Source: an uncultured Myxococcales bacterium | GTDB taxonomy: Bacteria > Myxococcota_A > UBA9042 > DTJE01 | Assembly (NCBI GenBank): GCA_903936705.1 | Contig: CAIZWN010000051.1 | Span: forward strand, 1-64,000 | DNA length: 64,000 nt | Direction: 5' to 3' | Notes under the pieces: generated by a model | The model's input: only the letters and a program-made list of their open reading frames with translations | The model's database searches: none | Told to the model about the DNA's origin: nothing | Shown: in pieces, positions 17,079 to 25,630 of the stretch | How the letters are laid out: each line of letters opens with the position of its first letter | Numbering within the stretch: position 1 is the first letter of the stretch | Made by a program: the position numbers and the translations under genes

Positions 17079-19676
17079 CTACTCGAACTTCACTCCGTCC
17101 AGCAACACCGCGGTGTCGTAGATCGAGTCGCCCTTGTCTTCCGTGTAGAAACGCAGGGTAATCGGCACTGGATCCGAGGAAACCATCCCGCTGATATCGT
17201 ACTCGACACGCTGCCAGTCACCCCTCTTCAGGGGATCTTTCGATCCGTCGGCATTTGTGATGTCCTCTTTGGTTGTTCCGGTGACCCAGACATTTCCCTT
17301 GTCGAAAGAAACGTCGGACTCTACCAGTCCAACCGATTGCGAGCCGCAGGTGAGGCAGGTGTCAGACTTGTCGCACAGGTCATCGACCTTGAGACTGGCG
17401 AGTTGGTACAGGGTTCCCTGGTGATCCCTGAGTGATACCAGGAAGGCATCCTGGAACTTCTGGCCGCAGAACTCCTTGAATTCCTCGGAATAGTACTTCC
17501 ACCAGAAGGACATACGGGTTGCTCCGGGGAACACGCAGAATTTCTGCTCAAGCGAACCGTTACTTGTCGTAAACCCAAGGCCAGTAGAGATGATGCCCAT
17601 GAACTTGCCCTCGACCGGCTTTGTCACACCCAACTTGGTGATTACACGACCATCCCCTTCGCTGGCCCAGGCAGTCAGTTCCCCGAATTCGAACCCCTCG
17701 TTGAGGATTACCGACTCGGAGACCGACAAGCCATTTGCACCGAACAGGCGGAACGCCGAACCCGGGTGCGCCGGATCCTGCGCCCCCCCATTGTAGGCCC
17801 GCTCGGCCGTGTCGCCGTTCTTCATCATTTCGATGAAGAACTGGCTTCCCATATGGGCAGCGAACCGGCTGGACACGGTACCCGAATAGCCCAGGATCGC
17901 CCTCGCTCCTGCCGCGAAAAGAGTAGTGGCAAGAGTGCCGTTGTAAAGCGTCTTGCATCCACCCAGATAGACCAGACTGGACGGGAATTCCTGACCCGCC
18001 ATGTGGCGGTCCAGAAATGCCGGGGCCACGGCCCAGGTGCGGTCGCCCAGAATCACCCGCCCGGTCATCAGGTCGGTCTGAGTCGCATCGAAACATTGGC
18101 CAGACGCCGGAGTCTCGTCGTCGATTCGGGGCATCGTCAGAATGCAATCCTGGCCCGGGTTGCATTCCTTCCTGTTGGTGCAGATCTTCTCGACCTGGGA
18201 CAGGTTGCTGCACGCGACGGTTTCTCCCGTCCACAGCACCTCGGCGCTGCCGGGATGCTTCCATCCCATGGCGCCTTTCAGTTCGGCCGAAAGACCGCCG
18301 AAATAGGCATCGGCATGTGTGGCAACAGCCACGATTCCGTATGATGAAAGTCGCCTGAAACGGTCCAGATTGGCAGCCGCGTTGCTGGCCGACGAAACCC
18401 GGAACGCCGGACAAGCCTGGAGATTTGCCTGGTTCGAGATGTCCAGAGTCTCGTCGTTCTCGCCAAATTCGTCGGCAAACGGCGACAGAAGCAACGTTTC
18501 CTTGGACCTGATCGGAACCCGCGCCGCCAGTGCCGAGGAAACAGACGCCTGGTTCGATACCGGCATTTCCAAGGGGGCCGCATCAACGCCCGGTTCACCC
18601 CCGCCCCGCAGGCCGTCACGCCCCAGGTTAACGGCACCAAGAACGCCGTCATTCCAACGCACCCACAAACCGCCAGAATCGGCAACTGCAGCGGACTGGG
18701 CCACCGCCGGGTCGGCCACCAGGATCTTGACGGCAGCCTCGCGAGCGCCGGCGATGTCTCCACCAGCAGCAATGACCGACAAATAGCCATCACGGGCGTT
18801 GACCAACGTCTGCTGATGCGACTGGCAGATGTCGGGCTCAAGGCGCGGCACACATTCGAAGCGTGCCGGTTCGGTCAGTGCAAAATAGGAATTGCCGGTC
18901 GCATCCTTGAACGGCACCGCAGCCCTGTAAAAAATCGGACCTGGAGTCGTGCATGAAACGGTCAGACGAATCGTGTAGACGCCGTCCTTTACGATCTCGT
19001 CCCCGGTCTCCTTCAGCAAACCATTGTCTACCATCTGGCCCAGGTCCAGTATTGGCTTGCCTACCGCGTCCACCTGCTTGATCGTAAGGGCCGAGCCGAC
19101 AATGTTTCCGAATGGTCCAAGAACCAGAGTCGCCAATACCGCCTGAGTCTGCCCTACAAACAGGGCCGGCGGCCGGACCTTCAACGCGTTGGGCAGCAGA
19201 AAGCCATTGTTGTACGTGACCATTATCGAGTCTGACACCTGGCCATCGGGACCTTCTGCCACCACCGACAAAATGTTGTCGCCTTCGGCAAGCTGAATTC
19301 CGTCTGTCTGCCAGAACGGGGAATCTTCCAGCAGTTCAACCGTTCCCGATGCTGCGGATGAATTCCAGGTCAACTTGGTGACCTTGCCAAAAACGATCCC
19401 TGACAGGGCCACAATGCTGCCGGTGACCGTGGAATATCCCCGGCCCGACGGCCCGGTAATCCGGATCAGCAACTCGACGTCGGGATACTTGCTTCCAGTG
19501 TTGGGCAGCAACTCGCCCAGTGCGGTGTCAATTGCAACGTCAACCGCGACGTCGGCTCCGACGTCCATGGGACCAAAATCGTAACCGTTGACATCACCAA
19601 GGCCGTTGTCTGTGCTGCACCCGCACACCAACACCAAGGCCGCCACAAAGACCGCCTGGAAAGAAACGGCGCGCAT
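17079..19676 (-). CDS. Secreted lipoprotein with a caspase-like (clan CD) peptidase pattern (865 aa)
   Basis: The N-terminus MRAVSFQAVFVAALVLVCGC is a lipoprotein signal. Residues about 40-250 are beta-rich (Ig-like). The central region has hallmarks of caspase/gingipain-like enzymes: a strand ending in His (GIVAVATHAD, His-454) and, about 120 residues later, a strand ending in Cys (SSLVYLGGCKT, Cys-574), followed by LFAAGARAILGYSGTVSS, the usual GA.A..G strand after the catalytic Cys. The C-terminal about 220 residues are a jellyroll-like beta module ending LLDGVKFE, possibly carbohydrate binding. The ribosome site is weak. The peptidase assignment is inference from the His/Cys dyad pattern. 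Confidence 0.75.
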   Translation of the reverse strand: MRAVSFQAVFVAALVLVCGCSTDNGLGDVNGYDFGPMDVGADVAVDVAIDTALGELLPNTGSKYPDVELLIRITGPSGRGYSTVTGSIVALSGIVFGKVTKLTWNSSAASGTVELLEDSPFWQTDGIQLAEGDNILSVVAEGPDGQVSDSIMVTYNNGFLLPNALKVRPPALFVGQTQAVLATLVLGPFGNIVGSALTIKQVDAVGKPILDLGQMVDNGLLKETGDEIVKDGVYTIRLTVSCTTPGPIFYRAAVPFKDATGNSYFALTEPARFECVPRLEPDICQSHQQTLVNARDGYLSVIAAGGDIAGAREAAVKILVADPAVAQSAAVADSGGLWVRWNDGVLGAVNLGRDGLRGGGEPGVDAAPLEMPVSNQASVSSALAARVPIRSKETLLLSPFADEFGENDETLDISNQANLQACPAFRVSSASNAAANLDRFRRLSSYGIVAVATHADAYFGGLSAELKGAMGWKHPGSAEVLWTGETVACSNLSQVEKICTNRKECNPGQDCILTMPRIDDETPASGQCFDATQTDLMTGRVILGDRTWAVAPAFLDRHMAGQEFPSSLVYLGGCKTLYNGTLATTLFAAGARAILGYSGTVSSRFAAHMGSQFFIEMMKNGDTAERAYNGGAQDPAHPGSAFRLFGANGLSVSESVILNEGFEFGELTAWASEGDGRVITKLGVTKPVEGKFMGIISTGLGFTTSNGSLEQKFCVFPGATRMSFWWKYYSEEFKEFCGQKFQDAFLVSLRDHQGTLYQLASLKVDDLCDKSDTCLTCGSQSVGLVESDVSFDKGNVWVTGTTKEDITNADGSKDPLKRGDWQRVEYDISGMVSSDPVPITLRFYTEDKGDSIYDTAVLLDGVKFE

Positions 19677-19798
19677 CGTGCACCCCAGCCCGAGAAGCCC
19701 GTGGATTATACTGATTGGATGCCGCGGCCACAATCGACGCGGCAGAATCCGACTTTCCGCAGATGCCCATAGTATGGATCATGGTTCAGCAGCGGACG

Positions 19799-22060
19799 TC
19801 AACGCACATCGACAATGTGCGACGTGGTCTTGCCCTTCTGGACCGTCACTGGAAGCTCCTTGGTACTCGTCTGGTTCGTCAGGACGAATACCTGATTTCC
19901 CACAGGAACCTCGTAGGACCGCAGGGGCGTGGTGCCAACCTTGTTCCCCTTCCAGAACACGTCGGCCCATGGCCTGGCGTTTATCGTCACAAACCCGGTT
20001 TCCCGCGGCTGGACCGGCTGCGTCTTGTCGCCGGCATCCTCCATGACAACCGAGACCAACTGGGACGCCGAAGTCAGGCGCACCTTCTGGCGGTGAGCCT
20101 TGTGCCCCGCGGCAAACGTCACAATCTCGACATCGTCACCTATTTTGAATACATCGTTCACTCTGCCCATGCCGCCCGGTGTAGCAATGGTCTTGCCGTC
20201 CACCATAACCCTCGCATTCCGAGGATCTACTCGCACGGACAGGGACACGCGAGCAGCAGTCTTCGACGCCACTGGCTCAGGCGCCTCAGGGGCCGGTGAT
20301 CCGACCGAAGCCACCAGGGCTGGCGCCGGCGCCTCCTTGGACGCCGAGGCAGGCGGTGTAACTATTGGCTGAACATCCTCCCGGGGAGGCGATGCCGCAG
20401 CACCGGCAAGCGGCAACTCGATTGGTTGCGAAACCGTCAGGGCCGCATCTGGACCAGGGCTCCCGCCTGAAGGCCCCAGAAGTTGCCACAAGATGAAAAC
20501 CAGGGCTGACAGCCCCACCAACACAAGGCCGACTATCGCCAGGCGGCGCCTGGACCCGGGAACAACTGTCTTCCCCGAAACGGTTGAAGTTGTGTCGGGT
20601 ACAGACGCGTCCACCTTCTTTGCGACCGGCAACTCGGGCTTCCTGGGCACCGACGAAAATTTGGCAAGAGCCGTTTCGACCTCGCTGGCAGGCAATGGCA
20701 GGGTCGCGTTCTTCCGCTGCGCCAATGCAGGCACGACTGCGCCCGCAGCAACACCTTTCACAGGCGTAGCCTCGGATGACTGACCACCTGTTGCGCCTGA
20801 CGCGACCTGTACAACGGGCTGCGGCAAAAGCGTTCCTGCCGACGGCGTCAGAGACCCGGAACTGGAATCGGCCAGATAGTCCTCCAGTTCCTTCCGGAGC
20901 GCCCCCACAGGCACGGTCGTAGGCATCTCTCCACTTGACGAAGAGGAAGGCGTAATCACTGCCGCCGGGCTAACGGCAACCGGGGTCTTGCCTTCAGGCT
21001 GCGCCCCGGCCTTCACTTGCTGAAGCATGGGCCTTGACGATTCCTCGGTCAGCATCAAGGTACCGTGATCCGAAGCACTCACCTGGAGTCCGGAATCGTC
21101 ATGTGGATTGTCATCGTGAACCGGCATCTCTTCGGCAAACAGGTCCTGGAGGTAAGGGGCGATCGCCACCTCATCAAGGCCCTTGGCATGACGGAACTCG
21201 TAGTTCCTCAATTCCTTTTCGAAAGCAGCCATGTCCGGATATCTGGCATCTCGATCCCGCGACATTCCCTTCATCAGGATTGCATCCAGATCCGGGGTCA
21301 CGGCCGGGTTCAGTGACGAAGGGACAGGGATTTCGTGCGTCAGAACGTTGTTGAGTATCTCGAAATCCGTATCGCCATCGAACAACTTCCGCCCGGTCAG
21401 GATCTCCCATCCAATGGCACACAGCGCAAACATGTCCGAACGGCCGTCAAGATGCCGGCCTCGCGCCTGTTCGGGGGACATGTACGAGCACTTGCCCTTG
21501 ACGGTCCCGACACGCGTCTTTGTGGAACGCGCAGCGGCCTTAGCAATGCCGAAATCGAGGATCTTTGACTCGCCACCAAAGGCCATGACGATATTGTGGG
21601 GACTGACATCGCGATGAACGACGTTCAACGGTTTGCCGTCGTCACCGCGGGCAATGTGTGCATGCCTGAGCCCTGCCGCAATATCGGCAACCACGTGCAT
21701 CGCCCGCAAAGGGGTCAGCCGCTTGCCGGTCCTCAACCCCCGGTCCAGAACCTTGCGAAGGTCCCGACCATCCACGAACTCCATCGCGATGTAGTAGGAA
21801 TCTTCCGCCTTGTCGAAATCGAAGATCTGGACGATGTTTGGATGGTGCAACCGCGCGGCGATTCTGGCCTCGTCGATGAACATCGCGACGAACGCCTCGT
21901 CCTCGGAATACGACGGCAGGATCCTCTTGATCACGACGTCGCGCTGAAACCCCTCGGCCCCCAGAGATTTGGCCAGGAAGATCTCGGCCATGCCCCCCAG
22001 AGCCAGCCTGCGCATCAGAAGATACTTACCGAAAGGGTGGGGGAAGGGGGGGATCATCAT
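19799..22060 (-). CDS. Membrane-anchored Ser/Thr protein kinase with C-terminal PEGA-like repeats
   Basis: A eukaryotic-type kinase domain fills residues about 10-280: Gly loop LGGMAEIFLAK, ATP-binding Lys-45 (VVIKRI), catalytic HRDVSPHN (149-156), DFG at 169-171 and SPEQAR (195-200). The HRDVSPHN variant is common in myxobacterial kinases. A Pro/Ser/Ala-rich linker leads to one membrane segment near 505-525 (IVGLVLVGLSALVFILW), then two extracytoplasmic PEGA-type units (RVDPRNARVMVDGK; FVTINARPWADVFWKGNKVG). I chose the ATG at 22060; a TTG at 22168 would add 36 residues not needed by the domain. The signals and targets are unknown. All catalytic residues are present. Confidence 0.9.
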   Translation of the reverse strand: MMIPPFPHPFGKYLLMRRLALGGMAEIFLAKSLGAEGFQRDVVIKRILPSYSEDEAFVAMFIDEARIAARLHHPNIVQIFDFDKAEDSYYIAMEFVDGRDLRKVLDRGLRTGKRLTPLRAMHVVADIAAGLRHAHIARGDDGKPLNVVHRDVSPHNIVMAFGGESKILDFGIAKAAARSTKTRVGTVKGKCSYMSPEQARGRHLDGRSDMFALCAIGWEILTGRKLFDGDTDFEILNNVLTHEIPVPSSLNPAVTPDLDAILMKGMSRDRDARYPDMAAFEKELRNYEFRHAKGLDEVAIAPYLQDLFAEEMPVHDDNPHDDSGLQVSASDHGTLMLTEESSRPMLQQVKAGAQPEGKTPVAVSPAAVITPSSSSSGEMPTTVPVGALRKELEDYLADSSSGSLTPSAGTLLPQPVVQVASGATGGQSSEATPVKGVAAGAVVPALAQRKNATLPLPASEVETALAKFSSVPRKPELPVAKKVDASVPDTTSTVSGKTVVPGSRRRLAIVGLVLVGLSALVFILWQLLGPSGGSPGPDAALTVSQPIELPLAGAAASPPREDVQPIVTPPASASKEAPAPALVASVGSPAPEAPEPVASKTAARVSLSVRVDPRNARVMVDGKTIATPGGMGRVNDVFKIGDDVEIVTFAAGHKAHRQKVRLTSASQLVSVVMEDAGDKTQPVQPRETGFVTINARPWADVFWKGNKVGTTPLRSYEVPVGNQVFVLTNQTSTKELPVTVQKGKTTSHIVDVR

Positions 22061-22211
22061 CAACCTTGTGTCTGCCGCGCGTAGTATATCACCATCGGAT
22101 TCCGGCACTCCGAATTCCGGATTCGATATCCACCGTCCCAAATCGGCGAGGGTCAGGTTGACACGCAAGCCTTCGATGCGGTAGCGTTCCCCGGTTTTTC
22201 ACGGGTCGCTG

Positions 22212-23507
22212 ATGCAGCATATAGACCTCGTACTCCTGGGTGCGGGTTTGTCGGGTCTTTCGACCGCCATGTACCGGGGTGGCGACTATCTTTTCCTCGA
22301 GCGGGAAGGCCGCCCGGGAGGATTGACGCGGACCGAGGACATCGACGGGTTCCTGTTCAACCACACCGGCCACTGGCTTCATCTGCGCGACGACCGGATC
22401 AAGGCCCTGGTGGCAGATCTCCTGCCCGACGGAATGGTGACGGTAGAGCGACGGGCCGCCATATACAGCAGCGGCCTGTTCACCCGCTTTCCTTTCCAGG
22501 GCAACCTCCACGGGCTTCCGTCCGAGGTGCTGCGCGAATGCCTGCAGGGCGCAGTGGCCGCGGCGGTCAGACGGGCCTCCAAGGGCAAGACAAGTCCGCG
22601 AAATTTCCTGGAATACACGAACTTCCATTTCGGCGAGGGGATCGCCAGGCACTTCATGGTCCCGTACAACACGAAACTCTGGGGGGTCTCACCGGCCGAG
22701 GTGACCGCCGAGTGGACGCAACGCTTCGTCCCGATGCCGGATATTACCCAGATTGTCGATGGCGCGCTGGGCCTGTCGCGGGAAGCAATGGGCTACAATG
22801 CATCCTTCCTGTACCCCGAGAAGGGCGGTATCGAGACCCTTGCTCGCGCCTTGTATGACCGGCTTGATCCCGATCGTTTTATTTTCAACACACGCCCGCG
22901 CCGGCTTTCTACGAAGGAACGCTGGGTGGAGTTCGGCGATCAGCGAATCGGCTACGAGAACCTGGTTTCGTCGATTGCCCTGCCGGAACTGGTTGCCCTG
23001 GACACGGACGCTCCGCCGGAAATTCGCCGTGCCGCAAAGCGTCTGCGGTGTTCGGTCCTAAGGTACGTGAACGTCGGGCTTGACGTGCCCCGACCACTGA
23101 ACGGTTTGCACTGGGTCTACCTGCCCGAGGCTGCCTTCCCGTTCTACCGCGTCGGTTCGGCCTCGAATGCCGTTCCAGGGCTGGCCCCGGCAGGGAAGTC
23201 CAGCCTGTATGTGGAGATCGCGAACGACCAGGCTGCGCCAGAGGGTGAAGTCGTCGAAGCGCTGGCGGGTTTCCTGAAGGATATCGGTACTATTGAACAC
23301 CGAAAGCAACTGTTGTTCGCGGCCTTCCGGACGCATCCCTACGGGTACGTGATCTTCGACCGGCATTGCGCCCGCGACCGAGAAGCCCTTCTATCCCACT
23401 ACGCGGCAATGAACGTACAGTCGATCGGGCGGTACGGCGCGTGGACCTACAATTCGATGGAGGATGCGATCCTCGATGGCCTGAGGGCCGCGGAATCGCT
23501 ACGTTGA
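22212..23507 (+). CDS. FAD-dependent oxidoreductase, amine-oxidase/UGM-like (431 aa)
   Basis: The N-terminus holds a dinucleotide-binding motif, LVLLGAGLSGLSTAM (residues 7-21), with a following FLEREGRPGGLTRT, the classical FAD site of the amine oxidase/UDP-galactopyranose mutase superfamily. KLWGVSPAEVTAEWTQRFVP in the middle resembles segments in proteins annotated as protoporphyrinogen-oxidase-like that sit in polysaccharide clusters. The C-terminal MNVQSIGRYGAWTYNSMEDA is the typical final FAD contact. It is followed by a GT2 transferase and a polysaccharide deacetylase on the same strand, so a role in surface glycan precursor chemistry is likely, not flavin-heme synthesis. Confidence 0.85.
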   Translation: MQHIDLVLLGAGLSGLSTAMYRGGDYLFLEREGRPGGLTRTEDIDGFLFNHTGHWLHLRDDRIKALVADLLPDGMVTVERRAAIYSSGLFTRFPFQGNLHGLPSEVLRECLQGAVAAAVRRASKGKTSPRNFLEYTNFHFGEGIARHFMVPYNTKLWGVSPAEVTAEWTQRFVPMPDITQIVDGALGLSREAMGYNASFLYPEKGGIETLARALYDRLDPDRFIFNTRPRRLSTKERWVEFGDQRIGYENLVSSIALPELVALDTDAPPEIRRAAKRLRCSVLRYVNVGLDVPRPLNGLHWVYLPEAAFPFYRVGSASNAVPGLAPAGKSSLYVEIANDQAAPEGEVVEALAGFLKDIGTIEHRKQLLFAAFRTHPYGYVIFDRHCARDREALLSHYAAMNVQSIGRYGAWTYNSMEDAILDGLRAAESLR

Positions 23508-23539
23508 CGTCGCCGCGGAACGGCACGACAAGGAGCATC

Positions 23540-24274
23540 ATGGGCCAGGACGCCCCGGGTACACCGACCTGCCAGATCAGCATAGTCATCCCGGTCTACA
23601 ACGAGGAAGGGTTGTTGGCCACGGCAGTCAACGACCTGATTACCCGCCTGCACGAAATCCCAATGACGTGCGAGGTGATCCTTTCCGAGAACGGCAGCAA
23701 GGATCGCACTCGCGAGATCGCGCAGGAACTGGCCTTGCGCATCCCCAACATTCGCGTGCTGCACACCGACGAGCCCAACTACGGCAAGGCGCTGAAACGA
23801 GGCATCGAAGAGGCCCATGGCGCCATCGTCCTGTGCGACGAGATCGACATCTGTGACGTGGATTTCTACAAGGTTGCCCTTGAATTCCTGACTGCCGACC
23901 GGGCTGACATGGTGGTCGGATCAAAGCGGCACCCGGCAGCTCGCGACGCACGCCCGTTCCTGCGACGATTTGCCACCCAGATCCTGAACCTGATGCTGCG
24001 GATGATCGTAGGTTTCAAGGGAACGGACACGCACGGGCTAAAGGCGTTTCAGAGGGCGCCGCTGTTACCCGTAGTACGATCGTGCATCGTGGAAAAGGAC
24101 CTCTTCGCCAGCGAACTGGTGATCAGGGCCGAGCGCGTCGTGCGGGTCGTCGAGGTTCCGGTGCGCATCATGGAAAAACGCCCCCCGTCGATCAACCTGT
24201 TCAAGCGCGTACCGAACGTCCTGCGAAACTTGTGGCGCCTGTTCCTGGTGATCCGACTGGGCCGCCGCGCCTGA
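23540..24274 (+). CDS. Family 2 glycosyltransferase (dolichol-phosphate mannosyltransferase-like)
   Basis: The protein starts at ATG 23540 behind AAGGAG, 32 bases after the upstream gene. It has the GT-A opening SIVIPVYNEEGLL (about 14-26), the nucleotide-sugar loop SENGSKDRTREIA (about 49-61), an acidic DEIDICDVDF at the DXD position (about 100), and VVGSKRHPAARDA downstream, all in the order found in DPM1/GT2 enzymes. There is no membrane domain apart from moderately hydrophobic C-terminal segments (NLWRLFLVIRLG), so it probably uses a polyprenyl-phosphate or lipid acceptor at the inner face of the membrane. It forms part of the three-gene glycan cluster. Confidence 0.9.
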   Translation: MGQDAPGTPTCQISIVIPVYNEEGLLATAVNDLITRLHEIPMTCEVILSENGSKDRTREIAQELALRIPNIRVLHTDEPNYGKALKRGIEEAHGAIVLCDEIDICDVDFYKVALEFLTADRADMVVGSKRHPAARDARPFLRRFATQILNLMLRMIVGFKGTDTHGLKAFQRAPLLPVVRSCIVEKDLFASELVIRAERVVRVVEVPVRIMEKRPPSINLFKRVPNVLRNLWRLFLVIRLGRRA

Positions 24275-24284
24275 TAGGTCGTGA

Positions 24285-25259
24285 TTGAATCGGCAAGCTA
24301 TCAGCGCTTCGGGACCCGCAGCCGAGACCTTTCCTGGTCTTCCAGCAGATCGCGTTATTTGCGTGACCATCGACCTGGATGACCTCCGCTTCTATCGCGG
24401 AATCCACGCCCTTGAACCCGAAGAGGACCTCCCAGCAATCTTCGAACTGGCGGTGCCCAGATTCCTTGGCATGTGCGAAAAGCTGGGTCTGAAGTCCACG
24501 CTGTTCAGCATCGCCGAAGATCTGCGCTGGCCCGAGGCGGTTTCCTCGCTGCGCAGCGCTGCAGCGTCAGGTCACGAGATTGCCAGCCACAGTTCGACGC
24601 ATCGATACGAATTGTCGCGGCGATCTGCCGACTTCATGAAGGCCGAGACCGCCGGGTCGCGACATGCACTCGAGGATGCTACCGGCTCGGCAGTCACCGG
24701 TTTCCGGGGGCCTGGCTACAACCTCAGCGACGGGCTGCTTGCTGCCCTCAAGGACGCCGGATACGAATACGACTCGTCGGTCCTGGCCTCGCCGGCATAC
24801 TGGGCAGCACGCGCGGCGGTGATAGGCTGGATGCGCCTGACCGGTCGAAAATCGTCGTCAATAACCGGACGTGGACGCGACTTCTGCAGAGGACGACTGC
24901 CGTTCGTCTGGCCAGCCAGACTGGGAGGCCTGCGTGAATTCCCGATCACTTCCGGCGGCCTGGGATGGATGCCGTTGATCGGGACGACACTGGCAGCCGG
25001 CGGCGCAATGTCGCGACACATAGCCCGCTGCGCCAATCGCTTGCCGTTCGTCAATGTCGAGTTCCACGCCTTGGATTTCATGGATATCGACATCGATCGC
25101 CTGGACCCTCGTCTGAGGGTCGAACCTGCCCTGCGCATTCCCCTGGCTGACCGGACATCGGCCTTCGAAACCGCCCTGCAGAGCCTGGCCGACGGGCGAC
25201 GTCCTGCGCTTCTTCGTGACCTTTCAGCGATTAATCCATTGGAACCAGGATTTCGATAG
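24285..25259 (+). CDS. Polysaccharide deacetylase (NodB-homology/PuuE-like)
   Basis: A carbohydrate esterase family 4-type domain is visible: TIDLDDLRFY (28-37) with the catalytic/metal Asp pair, HEIASHSSTHRYELS (about 97-111) with the metal His residues, and GFRGPGYNLS (about 139) with the conserved Arg-x-Pro turn. The protein probably removes acetyl groups from N-acetylhexosamine in a polymer or lipid-linked sugar. The start is a TTG at 24285, eleven bases after the GT2 stop, with a weak AGGT; a GTG at 24362 is an alternative that would clip the first 26 residues but keep the TIDLDD motif. It ends the polysaccharide cluster. Confidence 0.88.
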   Translation: MNRQAISASGPAAETFPGLPADRVICVTIDLDDLRFYRGIHALEPEEDLPAIFELAVPRFLGMCEKLGLKSTLFSIAEDLRWPEAVSSLRSAAASGHEIASHSSTHRYELSRRSADFMKAETAGSRHALEDATGSAVTGFRGPGYNLSDGLLAALKDAGYEYDSSVLASPAYWAARAAVIGWMRLTGRKSSSITGRGRDFCRGRLPFVWPARLGGLREFPITSGGLGWMPLIGTTLAAGGAMSRHIARCANRLPFVNVEFHALDFMDIDIDRLDPRLRVEPALRIPLADRTSAFETALQSLADGRRPALLRDLSAINPLEPGFR

Positions 25260-25268
25260 GCAGAGTGC

Positions 25269-25343
25269 CGGTTTCAGCCTCCGTGATACCTGGCTCGCGA
25301 TGACGTTTTGTGGTTGATGTGTCTTACGCTTGCCAGCCAGGCA
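25269..25343. repeat. Direct repeat copy A flanking the beta-propeller gene
   Basis: Positions 25269-25324 match 28412-28467 at about 53 of 56 bases. The tail (25300-25343, containing GTGGTTGATG) also resembles a diverged copy at 28348-28391. The repeat begins just after the deacetylase stop codon. The rest of 25344-25630 contains no gene that I can support. Confidence 0.8.
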
Positions 25344-25630
25344 GAGGTCAATAGCCCCGAGCTCGCACAGGAAATCCGAAGCCTTGCCGCGGCCTTCATG
25401 TACGACGAATTGCTCGCCCTCCTCCAGGGCTGACCGGGAAATGACCTTCAGACAACCGGCCGAGGTGAAGCCCTATGCCGACTTGCTAGCCGGAGCGACG
25501 TGCTGGGTTGGAGGTGGGCCGTCGCGTCTTCGATGCCGATAGCGCGTCCGCTGCAGGCAGGCCCCCCGTTGCGATCACGTTCTCGTTCAATGCAGGCCGC
25601 CTGCCACACAAGGCCGGCATCGGTCAGCGG

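Noticed and set aside
22061-22168. Start of the Ser/Thr kinase at TTG 22168
   Set aside because: The extra 36 residues have no role in the kinase fold; ATG 22060 starts just before the Gly loop.
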